64,000 nt of DNA from positions 1 to 64,000 of the forward strand of contig JADDOH010011208.1 of NCBI GenBank assembly GCA_016648135.1. The letters run 5' to 3'. Shown in pieces: positions 34,276 to 46,458 of the stretch. This stretch comes from Agrypnia vestita (taxonomy: Eukaryota > Arthropoda > Insecta > Trichoptera > Phryganeidae). Positions within the stretch are counted from its first letter, which is position 1; the number at the start of each line of letters is the position of its first letter. The translations under genes and the position numbers were made by a program. The notes under the pieces were generated by a model. It had not been told where the DNA came from, ran no database searches, and saw only the letters and a program-made list of their open reading frames with translations.

Positions 34276-35069
34276 TTACCTGGTTTGCCAAATTTAACTC
34301 TCAGGTAAATATTTAACAAGATATTACGCTTAAAATTTTCGAAAATTTCACCATACATTTTGACACAATGAGTCACTTTATCTAAGGACAAAGCGCAATC
34401 CATAAATAATACAAAAATATTGAGCAAAAAAAATCGTTTTATTTATTTATTTACGGGAAACTTATAGTATAAATCAGCTTATTTGTGAATATTTACCAAT
34501 ACAGAGACTATTTACAAGTTTTCACACAATTATCAACAGGTAATTATTAAAATATAACAACAATAACAATTGAAAAAAAAATATGGGTTTAAGTTAAAGA
34601 CAAACCAAGAGAGTCAAAGAATTAAAGGTAAAATGTTCTATCCATTGATTGGCGTAAACATTTGGTATTGTCTACAAATAAAAGTCTCGTCAGTTAAATC
34701 ATGTATATGATTAAGACTTTGATCTTAAATAAAGGCTTTCAAGTATCAACATATACAGTGAAATTGCGGAAAATTTAAAGAGTAATAACTACTTTAATAC
34801 TTACTTCAGAGTGAATTCAGTTTTATTTTAAAATCAGGACAGTCAACTGTGCAGTGGAGACTGGATACTCTTAGAAGGATCGGTTATACCGCTCGGGATC
34901 TGAATTTAACTTTCTTCGCGGCCTTATTTGAGCGCTCCCGATCCGATTTTGGGAATAATCCAAGAATATGGTCCCGTTGTTCATACAATGAAAATAAGTA
35001 TTTCACTATATAATTTAATGTCCTGTTAATTTAATCTAACTAAAATAATCGTTACCTAAATTAAACAAA
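34276..35069. other. Intergenic DNA
   Basis: 34850-34990 is somewhat GC-richer (gagcgctcccgatccgattt) but unassigned. Otherwise nothing. Confidence 0.35.
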
Positions 35070-35141
35070 CCAAACCTAATAACCTAACCTAACCAAACCT
35101 AATAACCTAACCAAACCAAACCTAATAACCTAACCTAACCT
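35070..35141. repeat. Degenerate insect telomere-like (CCTAA)n tract
   Basis: Repeated aacctaacctaacc and aacctaataacc words correspond to the insect TTAGG telomere repeat on the other strand, interrupted by variants. It sits just left of the tandem cecropin array. Confidence 0.6.
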
Positions 35142-35884
35142 CATATATTGCCTATGAAATGTCAAAATATGCAGTGCATTTTTCGAAACTTTAAAGTGTA
35201 ATATCTTATTTAATACTTACTTTTTAAACGTAAATTATCTTTCATTATTTTATTAGCACATTCAATAATATAGTGAAATAATCATTTTCTTTGCAAATGC
35301 AATGGGACCATTATCTTGGATTTAGCCCGATTTTGTGGTTGGTCTTTTGATGAGATTAACGTCGAAATGCAACAAATTTCGCAAAATTTTTGCAAAATTT
35401 CGCCAATCGCCACGTGGCAGACGTCTCCAGTCTTTAGAAGTGGCTGCATGTCATGCACTTGGTCGAGTTCCGCCATTATCAGTCTGCTACTCACGTCGTA
35501 CGGGTGCCCCGAAAAGGAACCCACAATATGCAGAAAAACCGCATTACGCAATGATCCCAATTTAATAATGCTATACACCTTCTCCAACGAAATGGCATAT
35601 ACATTTTTCTACCGCTGACCCGATGGTACTCGAGCGACCAACGAAGTCCGATAATAATCTGACAGCTGTTAGAAACGGGAAATGAACCACCCGACTTTGA
35701 ACCATAGACAAAAAGACATAGAAAACAACGAAAGACAGTAAATTCTATTTATAAATTTACGTTCAGTACCTATCCACCGCTACCTTTGGCAAAAATAACG
35801 ACACAATCTACTCAGAAACTAGATGTCTGCAACAAATACAAATACAAGTGAAATAAAATTAAATGTTAATGAACCATTTATTTT
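35142..35884. other. Spacer with an unassigned GC-richer block
   Basis: 35282-35620 is open on both strands (101 residues minus, 100 residues plus) and richer in GC than its surroundings, suggesting a transposon or exon fragment. Neither translation matches a family I know. Confidence 0.35.
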
Positions 35885-36335
35885 TAATACAAATATTTTT
35901 TACACTTTGGGTAAAATTGCAGCAGTTAAGGAGATAAGCGACATCAATGTTTGTATTTTTGCATCTTCTGTAATATGTTGGAGTATCATGAAAGTAACAT
36001 ATCGAATATTAATAAATCATTTACTTTAATACAAGTCAGAATTGAAAACTGTGCATTCATTTGAACCGGATTTTTTCACAAGGTTTTAATCATGTTATTT
36101 GACTAAGATTTTATTAAATCAAAGCGAGTGAATTTTAAATATTCAGAGTTTGTTACTTTTATGATGGTCTTACGTTTAACAAAAAGAAGTCAGAAATATT
36201 GAAAAAAAATGCAAACTTTGAGATCGATTATCATGAGTGTTGACATTTCACCCGAAATGTAAGGAATATTGTGTATTCAAAATGATTGAAGAAAACTCCT
36301 CTCAAGGTTTTACTTCTAGCTACGAGATACCCTGT
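35885..36335. repeat. Family-1 palindromic MITE upstream of Cec-5
   Basis: The left arm (cactttgggtaaaattgcag, gagataagcgacatcaatgt) and right arm (gatcgattatcatgagtgttg, catttcacccgaaatgtaag) are inverted copies. The right terminus reads gagataccctgta. The internal acaagtcagaattgaaaac also fits family 1. It ends about 410 bp before the Cec-5 ATG. Confidence 0.72.
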
Positions 36336-36430
36336 AATTATACTTCAATTTAGTGAAAGAGGCTGGACGTTCTGAGATAGATGTAACACAATGAACTGTT
36401 TACACCACAGAAATCTCTCACAGTTCTTCG

Positions 36431-36633
36431 AGAGATCCCCTTAAGCAAAAAATACACACGAGCTACAAATTCGGACCGGTTTTCCCGGCTGATAAGTTTG
36501 GTTCCGAGAGGTCATAAGCGCTGATACACTTCTCGCAGAAAATAAACAGCGACACCGTCCAATCTCGGGGAATCCTCGTATCGCCCTGCAAAACTTTCTA
36601 GCGGGCAAGCTGCACCTGATGGTCGTATAAATA
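36431..36633 (+). promoter_or_regulatory. Cec-5 promoter
   Basis: Proximal kB site GGGGAATCCT (36567-36576) lies 59 bp before TATAAATA (36626-36633). A second, opposite-strand site GGGGATCTCT lies at 36440-36431, and a GATAAG motif at 36491-36496. kB plus GATA pairing is known from insect immune promoters. The whole block is conserved in Cec-6 to Cec-9. Confidence 0.8.
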
Positions 36634-36747
36634 CTCAGCGTGGTGTCCACATGGCATCAATACGCATCCAAGCACGTTCTCGAGCGGCAGGCTTGCAGTC
36701 AACACGTACAGAAAAATTGCGAGTTAATATATCTTTGTCGCTTCACC

Positions 36748-37490
36748 ATGCAGAATTCAACCAAATTCTTTGTCGTGTTTCTGGTGGCCATGCTGGTGGC
36801 TTCAGAACTCTCTCAAGTGTCATCATCACCAGTTCCAGAGCCGAGATGGAAGTTCTTCAAGAAAATTGTGAGTTTTTTATTTTCGTAGTAAAATCAAATT
36901 TAAAAAATTAAATGCAATTCAACAACAAAATACCGGGCAAAAAATTCCTCTCATTAATAATTGTAGTACATTTTTATATACTTCAATTTATAATTATAAT
37001 TTGTGTATTAAGCTTAATATATAGATATATGGCGTCGTAATTTTTTTATAGAACTTTTTGAGTTATACAACTTCTTTAGAGAAAGTGTTTAAATATCTCT
37101 TACCTTTAAAGCAGCGTTCGTAAAAAACGCATCGCTTGCCCAATTTTTCGCCAACTTTAGTTGTAAAATAGGTCACCATGAAAAGTCATTTAGTTTAAAC
37201 TGGAAAATAACTAACCTGTAACCACTTAAAATGTCCATTCTAAAAATTGGTGAAAGAATTTTTGAAATCGGATGAGCGGTTTCGGAGATTACTTCCTACA
37301 TCCAAACTTACAAACATAAAACTCAAAAACTTTACCTCTTTATATATTAGTATAGATTAACCATACCTTAATAAAAATATTTTATTTATTTTATTTTCAG
37401 GAACGTGTTGGGCAGAATATTCGCGATGGGATCATCAAAGCAGGGCCGGCTGTAGCAGTCGTTGGTTCTGCAGCAGCGTTGGCGGGCTGA
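36748..37490 (+). CDS. Cec: Cecropin precursor, RWKFF type (Cec-5)
   Basis: Exon 1 is 36748-36867 (40 codons, [20 protein letters not shown]...SPVPEP then RWKFFKKI) and exon 2 is 37401-37490 (29 codons plus TGA). GTGAGT/TTTCAG ends, phase 0. The mature peptide opens RWKFFKKIERVGQNIRDG, has the KAGPAV hinge and ends SAAALAG, the Gly being a probable amidation donor. It resembles cecropin A in layout: a cationic N-terminal amphipathic helix, a Gly-Pro hinge and a hydrophobic C-terminal helix. It is the first of five tandem paralogues and the only one with the ancestral basic RWK start. The chosen ATG fits the signal peptide. An upstream in-frame ATG at 36640 would add residues in front of it and lies within 15 bp of the TATA box, so it is rejected. 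Confidence 0.96.
37080..37368 (+). repeat. Interspersed repeat in the Cec-5 intron
   Basis: Contains gatgagcggtttcggagatt and acctctttatatattagtat, the common lepidopteran repeat terminus. Inverse copy at 31541-31650. Absent from the introns of Cec-6 to Cec-9. Confidence 0.7.
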
Positions 37491-37592
37491 TAATTTCACC
37501 GAGTCAAAATATAATTAACTTTAATTATATCATCCAAGATCTTCGTAATGATTATCGCATTTATTAGAACCTAACTATAAATCTTATGTGCG

Positions 37593-37610
37593 GGTACCTC
37601 TGTAGGTACC
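37593..37610 (+). promoter_or_regulatory. 3' flank hairpin of Cec-5
   Basis: GGTACCT-CTGT-AGGTACC forms a perfect 7-bp stem with a 4-base loop about 100 bp after the stop codon, probably in the 3' UTR. Equivalent hairpins follow Cec-6 to Cec-9. Confidence 0.6.
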
Positions 37611-37619
37611 TTACATGAT

Positions 37620-38499
37620 TTCTGTAAAAAGTATTTATGATCATTTATTTTATAAGACATTTCCTATTATATTTAATTTTATGTTTACAATCTAAGGTAA
37701 ATTATTTATTCGATATTAAAAAAAATTTAAATTACTCATTATTTTATTTCTTTTTTCCTTTTTACTACTTTTTACGACACAACTTTCCCGACAGAGAATT
37801 TAGATGAAGTAAATATGACACTTCATCATGTAAATGATATTGTTTGTTATAGTGGGGAAGGACGGATATGGCTTAAAAATAGTTTTTACCGTCAACCTTT
37901 TTTATTTTATTTTTCTTTTATTGTTACTTATCAACCACATTTTTCTGGATTACAAATAATACGAAAAACATAGTATCTTACAAAAAGATGTAATATAAAC
38001 TTTATATATACTAGAAAAGATTTATATATGATATTGGACCATACCAAATAATAATGCAATAATAACATCACAGAAATTCTGAACCACGCGTATTTAGTGA
38101 CGAAGCCAATTATTTTTATACTGTCGTGTTTGCATTTCTTCATCCTTTTAAAATAATAATTTTATTAACTAATTGGTTTTACTTTATACAAAATAAATAC
38201 TTCAGAATATTGTACACCATAGCTGCAAAAAATATTTATATTTTTTGTATAATCACACATAAATATATCGTCACAAAAATAGCAATATCAATATTAACGT
38301 TCAATATATTGCAACGGTGGAAGACGGGGAGCCTTCATCCAGGACCTGCAATGCAGGTTGGGGTAGCTGTAATTCTATAATTTTAAGCCCAAGTCGATGA
38401 GTTTTAATAATTACTGACTTAAACAATAAACTCATCTGCTGCAAATAAAGGTAATTTAAAATTGTATATAAGTTAATGCAAGTTGGGGTCCTAGTATCC
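37620..38499. other. Cec-5 3' flank, shared with later units
   Basis: Non-coding. It aligns by eye almost base for base with 43150-43860 and 44510-44640. Relative to the second unit, the block 43880-44510 is missing here, joined at ccaggacctgcaatgcaggt. Confidence 0.6.
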
Positions 38500-39170
38500 C
38501 CGGTAGATTGTAACAAAGCTAACTTTTCATAAGAATGTGGATCAAAAGCACTTAGATTTCTCTCATTTTGACAAAACCTAGTGTTTAAAATTTCTGAAGA
38601 ATTATAATAAAACCTTATATTTTTTGTTGAAAGTAGTACAATTTTAAATAGAACTAAATTTGTATAATGGAGCTGAATCATAAGCAACATAGATTTCTCT
38701 CTTTTTGATAAAAGCTAATGTTTTAAATTTCAAAAGAATTATTAATTGAACAATTTTTTTTTGTTTAAAGTAGTACAATTTTAAATGGAAACAAATTTGT
38801 ATAATGGAGCTGAATCAAAAGAAACTAAGATTTCTCTCATTTTGATAAAAGCTAAAATTTTAAATTTCAGAAGAATTATAAATAAAAAAACTATTTTGAA
38901 GGTAAGTGAGGTAATCTAAAATATCACATAGTTGCACCAAAGATCAGTTTGAATTTTCCTTCATGTTGATCAAAGTTTGTTGCTAGGATTTGAGAGAAAT
39001 TATATTTAAAAAAAGTAAATTGGAATGTGAATGGATAATCTAAAACAAATACAAGAGCATCGAAGGTAGGTTTTAAAATTTTATCATATTTATCGAAGTT
39101 TGTTCCTAGGCTTTCAGATAGATTTGAATAACAAACTATATTTGAACGTGAGAGCAAAAATCTTGAGATT
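38500..39170. repeat. Diverged ~120-160-bp tandem repeats
   Basis: The module gatttctctcattttgac ... aaatttcagaagaattata ... gtacaattttaaatagaac ... tgtataatggagctgaatc recurs three or more times. The same array lies at 44650-45340. Long minus-strand frames over both arrays are by-products of the repeat. Confidence 0.7.
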
Positions 39171-39493
39171 AACATAAATTACATATAAACTTTTCTTGTA
39201 GGAGAGATTGATATAAAATTAACTTTATTTTATAGGCCTAGCGACATCATCATTATTTAAATAGATTCTATTTTGACAATGTAACATAATTTGTAAAAGC
39301 TTGGCTCGTGTGAAACATGAATAAATGAAAATCGCGCTAAAAGGCAGTTTAGAATTTAAGTGACAATAATTTGTAACTTAGCTAAATTTTTATTTTTTAC
39401 AAGAAATATATAGATAGATAATACATTTATTTATAAATTTTAGGGGATGTCGATTTTAGAATAATTTTGAAAATCAATAGAATATTATTTCTA

Positions 39494-40274
39494 ACTAGCT
39501 ATTCGTACCCGGCAATCACGGGTTAAGGATTAAGTTGAAAATAAATTTAAAAAACTTAGTGTAAAACAAAGGTTCCATTGTTTTGCAAAGCCTCTGATTA
39601 AAACTATGTTTCCATTTAATCAAGGCTGGAATGGATAGGATGTCTAGGGAAGAAATTTGACATATTTTTTCGTCGGTATATATGCAATATGTATGCAAAA
39701 TTTGAGTCCAATCGTTCAAGTTGAACGTTCAAGCGTATCAAGTAGATTTATAGAAAATATATCTGGGGAGGGGGTGGGTTGGAGGAGGAAAGGAGAAACG
39801 TATACAAAATTTGGGTTAGATCGGTCTAACGGTACAGATTTACAAGGAAAATATATCATTGTGGAGGGGTGGGGTAAGCAGTGAGAGGGGAAATGTCACT
39901 CGTTACACTATGTTACTCGCCGGGTCCCTAAGAATAAGCGTGCAAAGTTTAATTCAGATCGGTCAAATTGTGTAGATTTGTACAGAAAATATATCTGGGG
40001 GAAGGGTTAGAGTAGATATGTAAGGGAAAATGTCGTCTATATAACCCACCTAGTTCTAAATAATAAGTTTGCAAATTTTAAGTCCCAAAGGTCGAACGGT
40101 AAAGATTTGCATTGAAAATATATCTGTGGGAGGGGAAGAGGTAAGGGATATCGCCTACGTTACCCGCTGGGTCCTAAAGCATAAGTATGCAAAATTTGAG
40201 TCGAATCAGACAAACGGTATAGATTTGTATAGAGAACAGACAGGCAGAGACATTGAGTTTTACTGGTATAGATT
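39494..40274 (+). repeat. CCCGGCGTTG-type interspersed repeat, copy 3
   Basis: From aactagctattcgtacccgg to acattgagttttactggta, with the repeated cggtcaaacggta / gaaaatatatctgggg / ttacccgctgggtccta modules. Confidence 0.75.
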
Positions 40275-41089
40275 TAATGCAAATTTTAACCTGTTTGAAT
40301 TTGTTTTAAGTTAAATCACCTGTCAATTGATTAGTTAGATTAATGAAATTATGATTCTTTTAACTTTATTATCATTTATTTTTGCTGATTTACGATATTC
40401 AGGAGAGTTCTTACGTAGCAAAATAAACCGAAGCGAAATAAGACGTGTGGGAATTGGATAGAATGTTCTAGTGAATAGTCAATAAAGTCTTTAAGTGATT
40501 ATAATATATAAATTTAAAAAAAAACAAAATTATATAATCTTATAGTATATTTCTTAAAAAATAGTCTTAATATTAATGTTATTTTATCTGCATACATGTC
40601 TCATTAAAATTTTCTTTATTTTCTCTTACTATATTCATGTTTTAAATAATGTACTGCACACTATTTATTATTATTACTTTATTTTTTATTGTGGACACAT
40701 TATTGCATTATGTTTTTTGCATATTATTTTTCTCTCACATGTACATAGTATGTACTATACACTATTAAATACATTCAAGTATTATGATACTCCTCTCCTT
40801 CTCACGAGTATAATATCTCATGTAGAAGAAAAACACTATGTGAAAACTGTTTACTCTCATTATTTTAAAGAAAAAATATGTATGTATAAATAAAATAAAA
40901 TTTAAAAAAATTAATTAAATAAAAATAATATTTAATATCCACTTGAGTTTACTCGTTTATATTTAATTAACTTAGTTCGGAAACAATAATTTTCTTGGTA
41001 AGAGAGATAAAAAAGGCATATCTTCTAAATAAAATTTAGCGAAGCTAGTAGTAAAAATTTCTGAGTGTCTTCATTATTAATTTTTTTAT
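40275..41089. other. AT-rich unit spacer
   Basis: Non-coding; the block 40560-41050 is duplicated at 47000-47500 (cacatgtacatagtatgtac, gatactcctctcc, gcgaagctagtag). Confidence 0.6.
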
Positions 41090-41665
41090 AAAAATATTTA
41101 TTACACTTTGGGTGAAATTTCAACAGTTAAGGAGATAAGCGACATCAATGTTAGCATTTTTTTATCTTCTGCAATACGTTGTAGTATCATGAGAATAAAT
41201 ATCGAATATTAATGGGTCATTTACTTTAATACAAGTCAGAAATGAAAACAGTGCATTAATTTGAACCAGATTTTTTCGCAAGGTTTTTTAATCATGTTAG
41301 TTGACTAAGATTTTATTAAATCAAAGTGAGTAAATTTTCAATATTCAAAATTAGTTATTTTCATTATTGTCACGTTTATCATCATTTTTATCATGTTAGT
41401 TTACGAAGATTTTATTAAATCCAAGTGAGTAAATTTTCAAAATTCAAAATTAGTTACTTTCATTATTGTGTAACGTCAAAATTAGTTACTTTCGTTATTG
41501 TCTAATGTCGAAAGAAAAGTCAGAAATATTGAAAGAAATGCAAACTGTCGTCGATTATCTCCTTAAATGTTGACATTTCACCCAAAGTGTAACGGATATT
41601 TTATTATTCAAAATAATTTTAAAAACTTCCCACAAATTTTTGCTTATACCCACGTGATACCCTTA
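41090..41665. repeat. Family-1 palindromic MITE upstream of Cec-6
   Basis: Same structure as 35885-36335, with an additional internal duplication of the gatttattaaatc...gtgagtaaattttca segment near 41300-41450. Confidence 0.7.
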
Positions 41666-41779
41666 ACGTTAGTAATTATATAATTAATAATACTTGGATT
41701 TAGTGAAAGAGGCTTGACGTTCTGAGGTGGATGTAACACAATGCACTGTTACATCGCAGAAATCTCCTACAGTTCTTAG

Positions 41780-41980
41780 AGAGATCCCCTAAAGCAAAAA
41801 AAATACACACAAGCTACAAATTCAGACCGGTTTTCCCAGTTGATAAATTTGGTTCCGAGAGGTCGTTCACGCTAATACACTTCTCGCAGAAAATAAACAA
41901 CAATACCGTCCAATCTCGGGGAATCCTCTTGTCATCCTGCAAAACTTTCGTTATATTACGTTACGATTTCGGTATAAATA
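41780..41980 (+). promoter_or_regulatory. Cec-6 promoter
   Basis: TATAAATA at 41973-41980, kB GGGGAATCCT at 41918-41927, opposite-strand GGGGATCTCT at 41789-41780. Confidence 0.8.
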
Positions 41981-42094
41981 CCCAGCGCGGTGTCCATATG
42001 GTATCAATACGCATTCAACGCATTCTCAAGCAGCAGGCTTATATGTTAACACATATTACAAAATTGCGAGTTAATATATTTTTGTCGCTTCAAC

Positions 42095-43015
42095 ATGCAG
42101 AATTCAACCAAATTCTTTGTCGTGTTTCTGGTGGCCATGCTGGTGGCTTCAGAAGTCTCGCAAGTGTCATCATCACCAGTTCCAGAGCCAGGATGGAGTT
42201 TCTTCAAGAAAATTGTGAGTATTTTTATTTTCGTAGTAAAACCAACATATACAAATTAAGTACAATTCAACATACGAGTCACAAACTAAATATTATTTGA
42301 ATCCTCTCATTAATAATCAAAAATAAATTATAATTTTGTTTGTATTAATTAATTTATAATTGTTTTAAAACCTACATACTTCGTTACGTACTTAAATAAT
42401 TATTAATTTTAATTATTTAAGAACTTTGTGTAAACCACTTGCAATGGTTTATACAAAGTTCTTAGTTTTTAAAATTAATATAAAATGTATAATTATTTAT
42501 TTCTTACAAATAAATATAATTAATTTTGACACCTGTTTTATTTGCATAAATACCTGACTTACACGCAAAATTCATATCACACAATTTTCATCAATATTAC
42601 TTTAACTATAACCTCTTTTCATTTTACTACGTCAAACGCTCATTTTGAACGATAGTGTGATGAAAATAGGATTAATTTCGTAGTCCCCAAGAACGAGGCA
42701 TAAATTCTCGATCAATATCTAGATCACTTAGATATTATTGTACTTACCGCTAGACTAGCAAGCTACTTAAGTTGTATTAAGTCGGTTAATTATAGTAAGG
42801 TTCGATCCTGCTTTCTACCGTTTGAAGTATGTCTAAACAAAGAAAAACCTTTATACGACTAACTGTCACAATTTATATTTATAAAATTTAAATTTTACCT
42901 TTATTAAAATGTTTTTTTTTTTCAGGAACGTGTTGGGCAGAATATTCGCGATGGGATCATCAAAGCAGGGCCGGCTGTAGTAGTTGTTGGTTCTGCAGCA
43001 GCGTTGGCGGGCTGA
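42095..43015 (+). CDS. Cec: Cecropin precursor, GWSFF type (Cec-6)
   Basis: Exon 1 is 42095-42214 and exon 2 is 42926-43015 (TGA), with a phase-0 intron of 711 bp. 69 residues. The signal peptide is that of Cec-5 with SEVSQ instead of SELSQ. The mature peptide should start GWSFFKKIERVGQNIRDG after removal of SP-VP-EP. Gly and Ser replace the Arg and Lys of Cec-5, so two positive charges are lost at the N-terminus, while Trp is kept. Exon 2 ends with GPAVVVVGSAAALAG. It sits in a unit that is a duplicate of the Cec-5 unit. The intron contains a tRNA-like SINE fragment and a hairpin. The splice sites, kB site and TATA box are intact. Confidence 0.95.
42418..42464. repeat. Intronic hairpin of Cec-6
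   Basis: aagaactttgtgtaaacca and tggtttatacaaagttctt pair at 18 of 19 positions around a 7-base loop. The same place in the Cec-7 (48703-48748) and Cec-8 (53520-53564) introns holds decayed versions, and Cec-9 lacks it. Most likely a small foldback element. Confidence 0.6.
42676..42800 (-). repeat. tRNA-like SINE fragment in the Cec-6 intron
   Basis: On the minus strand gcttgctagtctagcggtaa resembles a pol III A box region; the B box is not conserved. Related blocks lie in the introns of Cec-7 (48930-49040) and Cec-9 (61180-61300). Confidence 0.45.
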
Positions 43016-43117
43016 TAATTTCACCGAGTCAAAATATAATTAATTTTAATCATACCATCCAAGATCTTCCTACTGATTATCACATTTATTAGAACATAAC
43101 AATTAATTTTATGTGCG

Positions 43118-43135
43118 GATACCTCTGTAGGTATC
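43118..43135 (+). promoter_or_regulatory. 3' flank hairpin of Cec-6
   Basis: GATACCT-CTGT-AGGTATC. Compared with Cec-5 both sides of one pair have changed (G-C to A-T), so the stem is kept. Confidence 0.6.
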
Positions 43136-43149
43136 TTACATGATTTCTG

Positions 43150-44640
43150 TAAAAATTATTTATGATCATTTATTTTTTAAGACATTTCCTATTATATTTA
43201 ATTTTATATTTACAATCTTAGGTAAGTTATTTATTTGATATTAAAAAAATGAAAATTACATTTTTTTTTCTTTTTTCCTTTTTACTACTTTTTACGACAC
43301 AACTTTCCCGACAGAGAATTTAGATGAAGTAAATATTACAGTTCATCATGTACATGATATTGTTTATTATAGTGAGGAAAGACGGATATGGCTTAAAAAT
43401 AGTTTTTACCGTCAACGTTTTTAATTTTATTTTTCTTTTATTGTTACTTATCAACCACATTATTTTGGATTACAAATAATAAGAAAAAAATACAATCCTA
43501 CAAAATTATGTAATATAAACTTTATAGGTAGGTACGAGAAAAGATTTATATTTAATATTGGGCCATACCAAATAATAATACAATAATAACAACACAGAAA
43601 TTCTGAACCACGTGTATTTAGTGACAAAGCCGACTAGAACATTTTTATACTGTCGTGTTTGCATTTCTTCATCCTTTTAAAATAATAATTTTATTAACTA
43701 ATTGGTTTTACTTTATATTCAAAATAAATACTTCAGAATGTTGTACACCATAGCTGCAAAAAATATTTGTATTTGTCCAAATAAAAAAAATGTATAATCA
43801 CACATTAAAAATATATCTTCACAAAAATAGTAATATCAATACTAACGTTCAATATATTGCAACGGTGGAAGTCGGGGGGTCTTTATCCAGAACCTGATGT
43901 CCTGCCGAATGAGTTCCTCGTTGTTCACCAACCCGCTCATGGTGGGCGTGGAATCGTTTGCTCAAGGAATCTGTTTTTCTCCAGGGATCACGGTTCATGC
44001 GGGAATTACAGTAAAACAAAGTATATCCAGTCATGGGATTAAGTTATAATTTATTGTGACTCACAAGGTGCCTGAACATGGCGACTGAACAAGAAAATAA
44101 CATCTTAAACTTCTTAAGAAGAAGCTAAGGTTTGATAATGTTTGTAAATGAATTATAAAATTAACATTGGAAAAATAGAATACTATCTTCCATTCTAGAA
44201 AGTAGCTGATGCTTAAGAGTAGGATAACAATTAAAATAACAGTGAAATTTTTTAATATCTCTGTCTTCTTAGGTGGAAGCTGGGTTTGAGAAATAAATAA
44301 ATTATAAAAAAAATATTTTAAAAGTAGAACACTATCTCAAGCTTCCTTGTAAGAGGCTGAGGATTGAGAAATAATATAAATTATAAAAATAACAATGAAA
44401 AAAGAATAACATCACAAATTGATTAAGGTTCGATGTATTTGTAACTCCCTAAATTTGAGCAGGAGACTTATCTGCTGCAGATGAGGGTAATTTAAAATTC
44501 TAAAATAAATAGTTCAAGTTGGGGTAGCTGTAATTCTATAATTTCAGGCCCAAGTCGATGAGTTTTAATAACTCTACTGACTTAAACAATAAACTCATCT
44601 GCTGCAGATAAAGGTAATTTAAAATTCTATAAAGTTAATG
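43150..44640. other. Cec-6 3' flank
   Basis: Duplicate of the Cec-5 flank plus a segment (43880-44510) not present there. The small GC-richer part 43870-44010 (cctgccgaatgagttcctcg) is open on both strands and may be a retroelement scrap; function unrecognised. Confidence 0.45.
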
Positions 44641-44649
44641 CAAGTTGGG

Positions 44650-45340
44650 GTCCTAGTATCTCGAGTAGATTGTAACAAAACTAACTTTTCATAAGAATGT
44701 GGATCAAAAGCACTTAGATTTCTCTCATTTTGACAAAAGCTAGTGTTTAAAATTTCAGAAGAATTATAATAAAACCTTATATTTTTTGTTGAAAGTAATA
44801 CAATTTTAAATAGAACTAATTTTGTATAATGGAGCTGAATCAAAGGCAACTCAGATTTCTCTCTTTTTGACAAAAGCTAAATTTTTTTAATTTTTAAATT
44901 TCAAAAGAATTATAAATTAAACTAATTTTTTTTTTGTTGAATGTAGTACAATTTTAAATGGAACCAAATTTGTATAATGGAGCTGGATCAAAAGAATCTT
45001 AGATTTCTCTCATTTTGATAAAAGCTCAAATTTTAAATTTCAGAAGAATTATAAATAAAAAAACTTTTTTGAAGGTAAGTGAGGTAATCTAAAATAACAC
45101 ATAGTTGCACCAAAGATCAGTTTGAATTTTCCTTCGTGTTGATCAAAGTTTGTTGCTAGGATTTGAGAGAAATGGTGTTAAAAAAAAAACTAAATTGAAG
45201 GGTGAATGGATAACCTAAAATAAATACAATAGCATCAAAGGTAAGTTTTAAAATTTTATCATATTTATCGAAGTTTGTTCCTAGGCTTTCAGATAGATTT
45301 AAATAACAAACTATATTTGAACGTGAAAGCAATAATCTTG
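44650..45340. repeat. Diverged tandem repeats, second copy
   Basis: Counterpart of 38500-39170, with the same modules in the same order. Confidence 0.7.
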
Positions 45341-45664
45341 AGATTAACATAAATTACATATAAACTTTTCTTGTAGGAGAGATTGATATAAAATTTACTT
45401 TAATTTATAGGCCTAGCGACATCATTATTATTTAAATAGATTCTATTTTGAGAATGTAACATAATTTGTAAAAGCTTGGCTGGTGTGAAATATTAATAAT
45501 TTAAAATCGCGCTAAAAGGCAGGTTAGAATTTAAGTGACAATATTTTGTAACCTAGTCAAATTTTTATTTTTTACAAGAAATATATAGATAGGTAATACA
45601 TTTATTTATAAATTTTATGGGATGTCGATTTTAGAATAATTTTGAAAATCAATAGAATATTATT

Positions 45665-46458
45665 TCTAACTATCTGTTCGTACCCGGCGTTGTACGGGTT
45701 GAGGATTAAGTTAAAAATTAATTCGTAGTGTAAAACAAAGGTTCCATTGTTTTGCAAAGCCTTTAATTTAAACTTTGTTTTCATTTAATCAAGACTGGGA
45801 TGGAAAGGATGTCTAGGGAAGATATTTGACATATTTTATTCGTCGGTATATATGCAATATCTATACAAAATTTGGGTCCAATCGTTCAAGTTGAACGTTC
45901 AAACGTTTTAGTTAGATTTGTCCAGAAAATATATCACGGGGAGGGGCTAGGTTGGAGAAGGAAAGGGGAAATGTCACCTGTATTATCCGACTGATTCTAT
46001 ATAATAAGTACACAAAATTTGGGTCAGATCGGTCAAATGGTGCAGATTTTCAAGGAAAATATTTCAGTGAAGAGAGGTTTGGTAAGCGGTGAGAGGGGAA
46101 ATATCACTCGTTACACTATGTTACTCGCCGGGTCCCTGAGAATACGCGTGCAAAGTTTAATTAAGATTGGTCAACTTGTGTACATTTGTACAGAAAATAT
46201 ATCTGAGGGAAGGGTCGGAGTAGAGATGGAAGAGGAAATGTCGCCTATATAACCTAAGTTTGCAAATTTTGAGTCTGAAAGGTCGAACGGTAAAGATTTG
46301 CATTCAAAATATATCTGTGGGAGGGGAAGGGGTAAGGGGTATCGCCTATGTTACCCGCTGGGTCCTAAAGCATAAGTATCCAAAATTTGAGTCGAATCCG
46401 AAAAACGGTGTAGATTTGTATAGAGACAGACAGAGAGATTGAGTTTTACTGGTATAGA
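45665..46458 (+). repeat. CCCGGCGTTG-type interspersed repeat, copy 4
   Basis: Same boundaries and modules as 39494-40274, so it was duplicated with the unit rather than inserted separately. Confidence 0.75.

Noticed and set aside
35282..35618. Overlapping ~100-codon frames on both strands
   Set aside because: The region is GC-richer and may be a fragment of something, but neither frame shows a motif, splice context or known relative, so no gene is called.
36640..36750. Upstream in-frame ATG giving a longer Cec-5 protein
   Set aside because: It lies within 15 bp of the TATA box, would bury the signal peptide, and is not conserved as an in-frame start in the paralogues.
38301..39175. Minus-strand frames of 129 and 83 codons, mirrored at 44619-45350
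   Set aside because: They overlie diverged tandem repeats; frames change between copies and no protein family is recognisable.
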